Positions 7,242-7,991 of a stretch of 7,991 nucleotides of DNA are shown piece after piece. The stretch spans positions 1 through 7,991 of the forward strand of contig JAGACI010000170.1 in the NCBI GenBank assembly GCA_017614185.1, written 5' to 3'. Numbering within the stretch: the stretch's first letter is position 1; every line of letters starts with the position of its first letter. The notes under the pieces are model-generated. The model searched no databases. It was given only the letters and a program-made list of their open reading frames with translations, and had not been told where the DNA came from. Source of the stretch: Lachnospiraceae bacterium. Lineage in GTDB: Bacteria; Bacillota_A; Clostridia; Lachnospirales; Lachnospiraceae. The translations under genes and the position numbers were made by a program.

Positions 7242-7637
7242 CTATTTGATTAATCCAAGCTTCCTGAGACCCTGTTCGAAGCGATCCTGATCGATGGGTT
7301 TTCCTGAGTAAACGGTACATCCGAGATCAAAAGCCATCTTAACGTTTTTCTCATCGTTAAGAGCGGTCGCCATGATTATTTTTACTCCGTTCTCTTTTGT
7401 TATACCCCTCTCCTTTTCGATGTTTCTGATTCCTGAAAGTGCCTGATAACCATCCATTACGGGCATCATGATGTCAAGAACCACGAGGTCGTAAGGCTCC
7501 CCTTCTTCAAGTGCCATCATGAACGCGTCGATTGCTTCCATTCCGTCAACGGTAACGTCGCAATCACCGTACTTTGCCAGGAAATTCATCATAAATTTTC
7601 TGGTAACAAAATCGTCTTCCGCTAAAAGTATTCTCAT
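7242..7637 (-). CDS. CheY-like single-domain response regulator
   Basis: This is a stand-alone receiver domain of 131 residues without an output domain. All active-site residues are present: the acidic pair Asp8-Asp9 (LLAEDDF), phospho-acceptor Asp55 (LVVLDIMMPVMDG), Thr91 (IMATAL), Lys113 (SGKP), and an aromatic switch residue Tyr110. It is probably phosphorylated by CheA, whose gene follows after 35 bp. It differs from the usual Gram-positive CheY (VDDAAFMR type N-terminus): it has EDDFVTRK and a longer alpha3-beta4 segment (EKERGITKENGVKII, 74-88). I recall this pattern from a receiver subfamily found outside classical CheY, for example in Desulfovibrio-like bacteria. It could therefore be a phosphate sink or a second output regulator rather than the flagellar-switch ligand. 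The ATG is supported by AAGGAG seven bases upstream. Receiver function is near certain; the exact role is inferred. Confidence 0.9.
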   Translation of the reverse strand: MRILLAEDDFVTRKFMMNFLAKYGDCDVTVDGMEAIDAFMMALEEGEPYDLVVLDIMMPVMDGYQALSGIRNIEKERGITKENGVKIIMATALNDEKNVKMAFDLGCTVYSGKPIDQDRFEQGLRKLGLIK

Positions 7638-7658
7638 AATGCTTCTCCTTCTCTATTC

Positions 7659-7991
7659 TCACTTTATAGCATTGATACATTCCATCATTCGTTTGGGGAT
7701 ATTCTCCAGACTCTCCTGGTACATAACCGCCCCCATGTTGTAAGCTACCATCGGCATTCCGTAGACAATGCACGATGCCTCGTCCTCTCCTATAGTCTGT
7801 GCTCCCGCTTTTCTCATACTAAGGAGTCCTTTGGCGCCGTCGCCGCCCATTCCGGTAAGGATTACGCCTACCGCTCTGTCTCCCGCAACCTGTGCGACCG
7901 AGTCAAACATCACGTCAACCGACGGGCAATGGCCGTTAACCTTCGGCCCTTCTTTAATTGAGACCTTATACCCCGTACCGTCTTGCACAAC
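7659..7991 (-). CDS. cheB: Chemotaxis methylesterase CheB, C-terminal part (cut by window edge)
   Basis: CheB removes methyl groups from (and deamidates) receptor glutamyl residues, giving adaptation in chemotaxis. Only the last 110 codons are in the window; the reading frame stays open to the right edge, so the receiver domain and most of the catalytic domain lie outside. The visible part matches the C-terminal CheB methylesterase domain: NGHCPSVDVMFDSVA, then GVILTGMGGDG, whose Asp corresponds to the catalytic aspartate (Asp286 in E. coli CheB), then EDEASCIVYGMPMVA and a final helix. The catalytic Ser and His would lie upstream of the edge. The gene ends 21 bp before the receiver gene, in line with a che operon. 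A GTG at 7986-7988 is an internal codon, not a start. Confidence 0.95.
   Translation of the reverse strand, partial: VVQDGTGYKVSIKEGPKVNGHCPSVDVMFDSVAQVAGDRAVGVILTGMGGDGAKGLLSMRKAGAQTIGEDEASCIVYGMPMVAYNMGAVMYQESLENIPKRMMECINAIK

Overview
The window is a compact, single-direction motility and chemotaxis cluster. Every supported gene lies on the minus strand, so transcription runs from the right edge to the left. In transcription order it holds: the C-terminal end of cheB (cut by the right edge), a CheY-like single-domain response regulator, cheA, cheW, flgM, flgN, flgK, and a second, clearly different flgK paralogue. Gaps between genes are 6 to 81 bp, and there is no sign of mobile elements, RNA genes, CRISPR or broken genes.

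The organism looks like a motile, flagellated Firmicute of class Clostridia, most probably a Lachnospiraceae member (Butyrivibrio/Roseburia-like). The reasons are AGGAGG-type ribosome binding sites, moderate G+C by eye, use of TTG and GTG starts, and the flgM-flgN-flgK order behind chemotaxis genes. The genus is inference from recalled gene order and protein style, not from a search.

Region by region: positions 7991-4570 encode signalling. CheB demethylates receptors, CheA is the P1-P5 histidine kinase, CheW couples CheA to receptors, and the small receiver is a phosphoryl acceptor, possibly distinct from the true CheY. Positions 4569-4489 form the largest gap. It carries a near-perfect sigma-28 (FliA/SigD) promoter (TAAAGTTT-N11-TCCGATAA on the minus strand) just upstream of flgM. 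Positions 4488-60 encode late flagellar assembly: the anti-sigma factor FlgM, the export chaperone FlgN, and two hook-filament junction proteins of the FlgK family. The last 59 bp at the left edge carry a second likely sigma-28 promoter that would drive a gene outside the window.

Taken together, the genes couple sensing to the late stage of flagellum building. FlgM would hold sigma-28 inactive until it is exported through the finished hook, and FlgN would escort the hook-associated proteins. The region is mostly ordinary; the points worth a second look are the tandem divergent flgK pair, the cysteines in the larger FlgK, and the two sigma-28 promoters. I found no evidence of a wholly new system.
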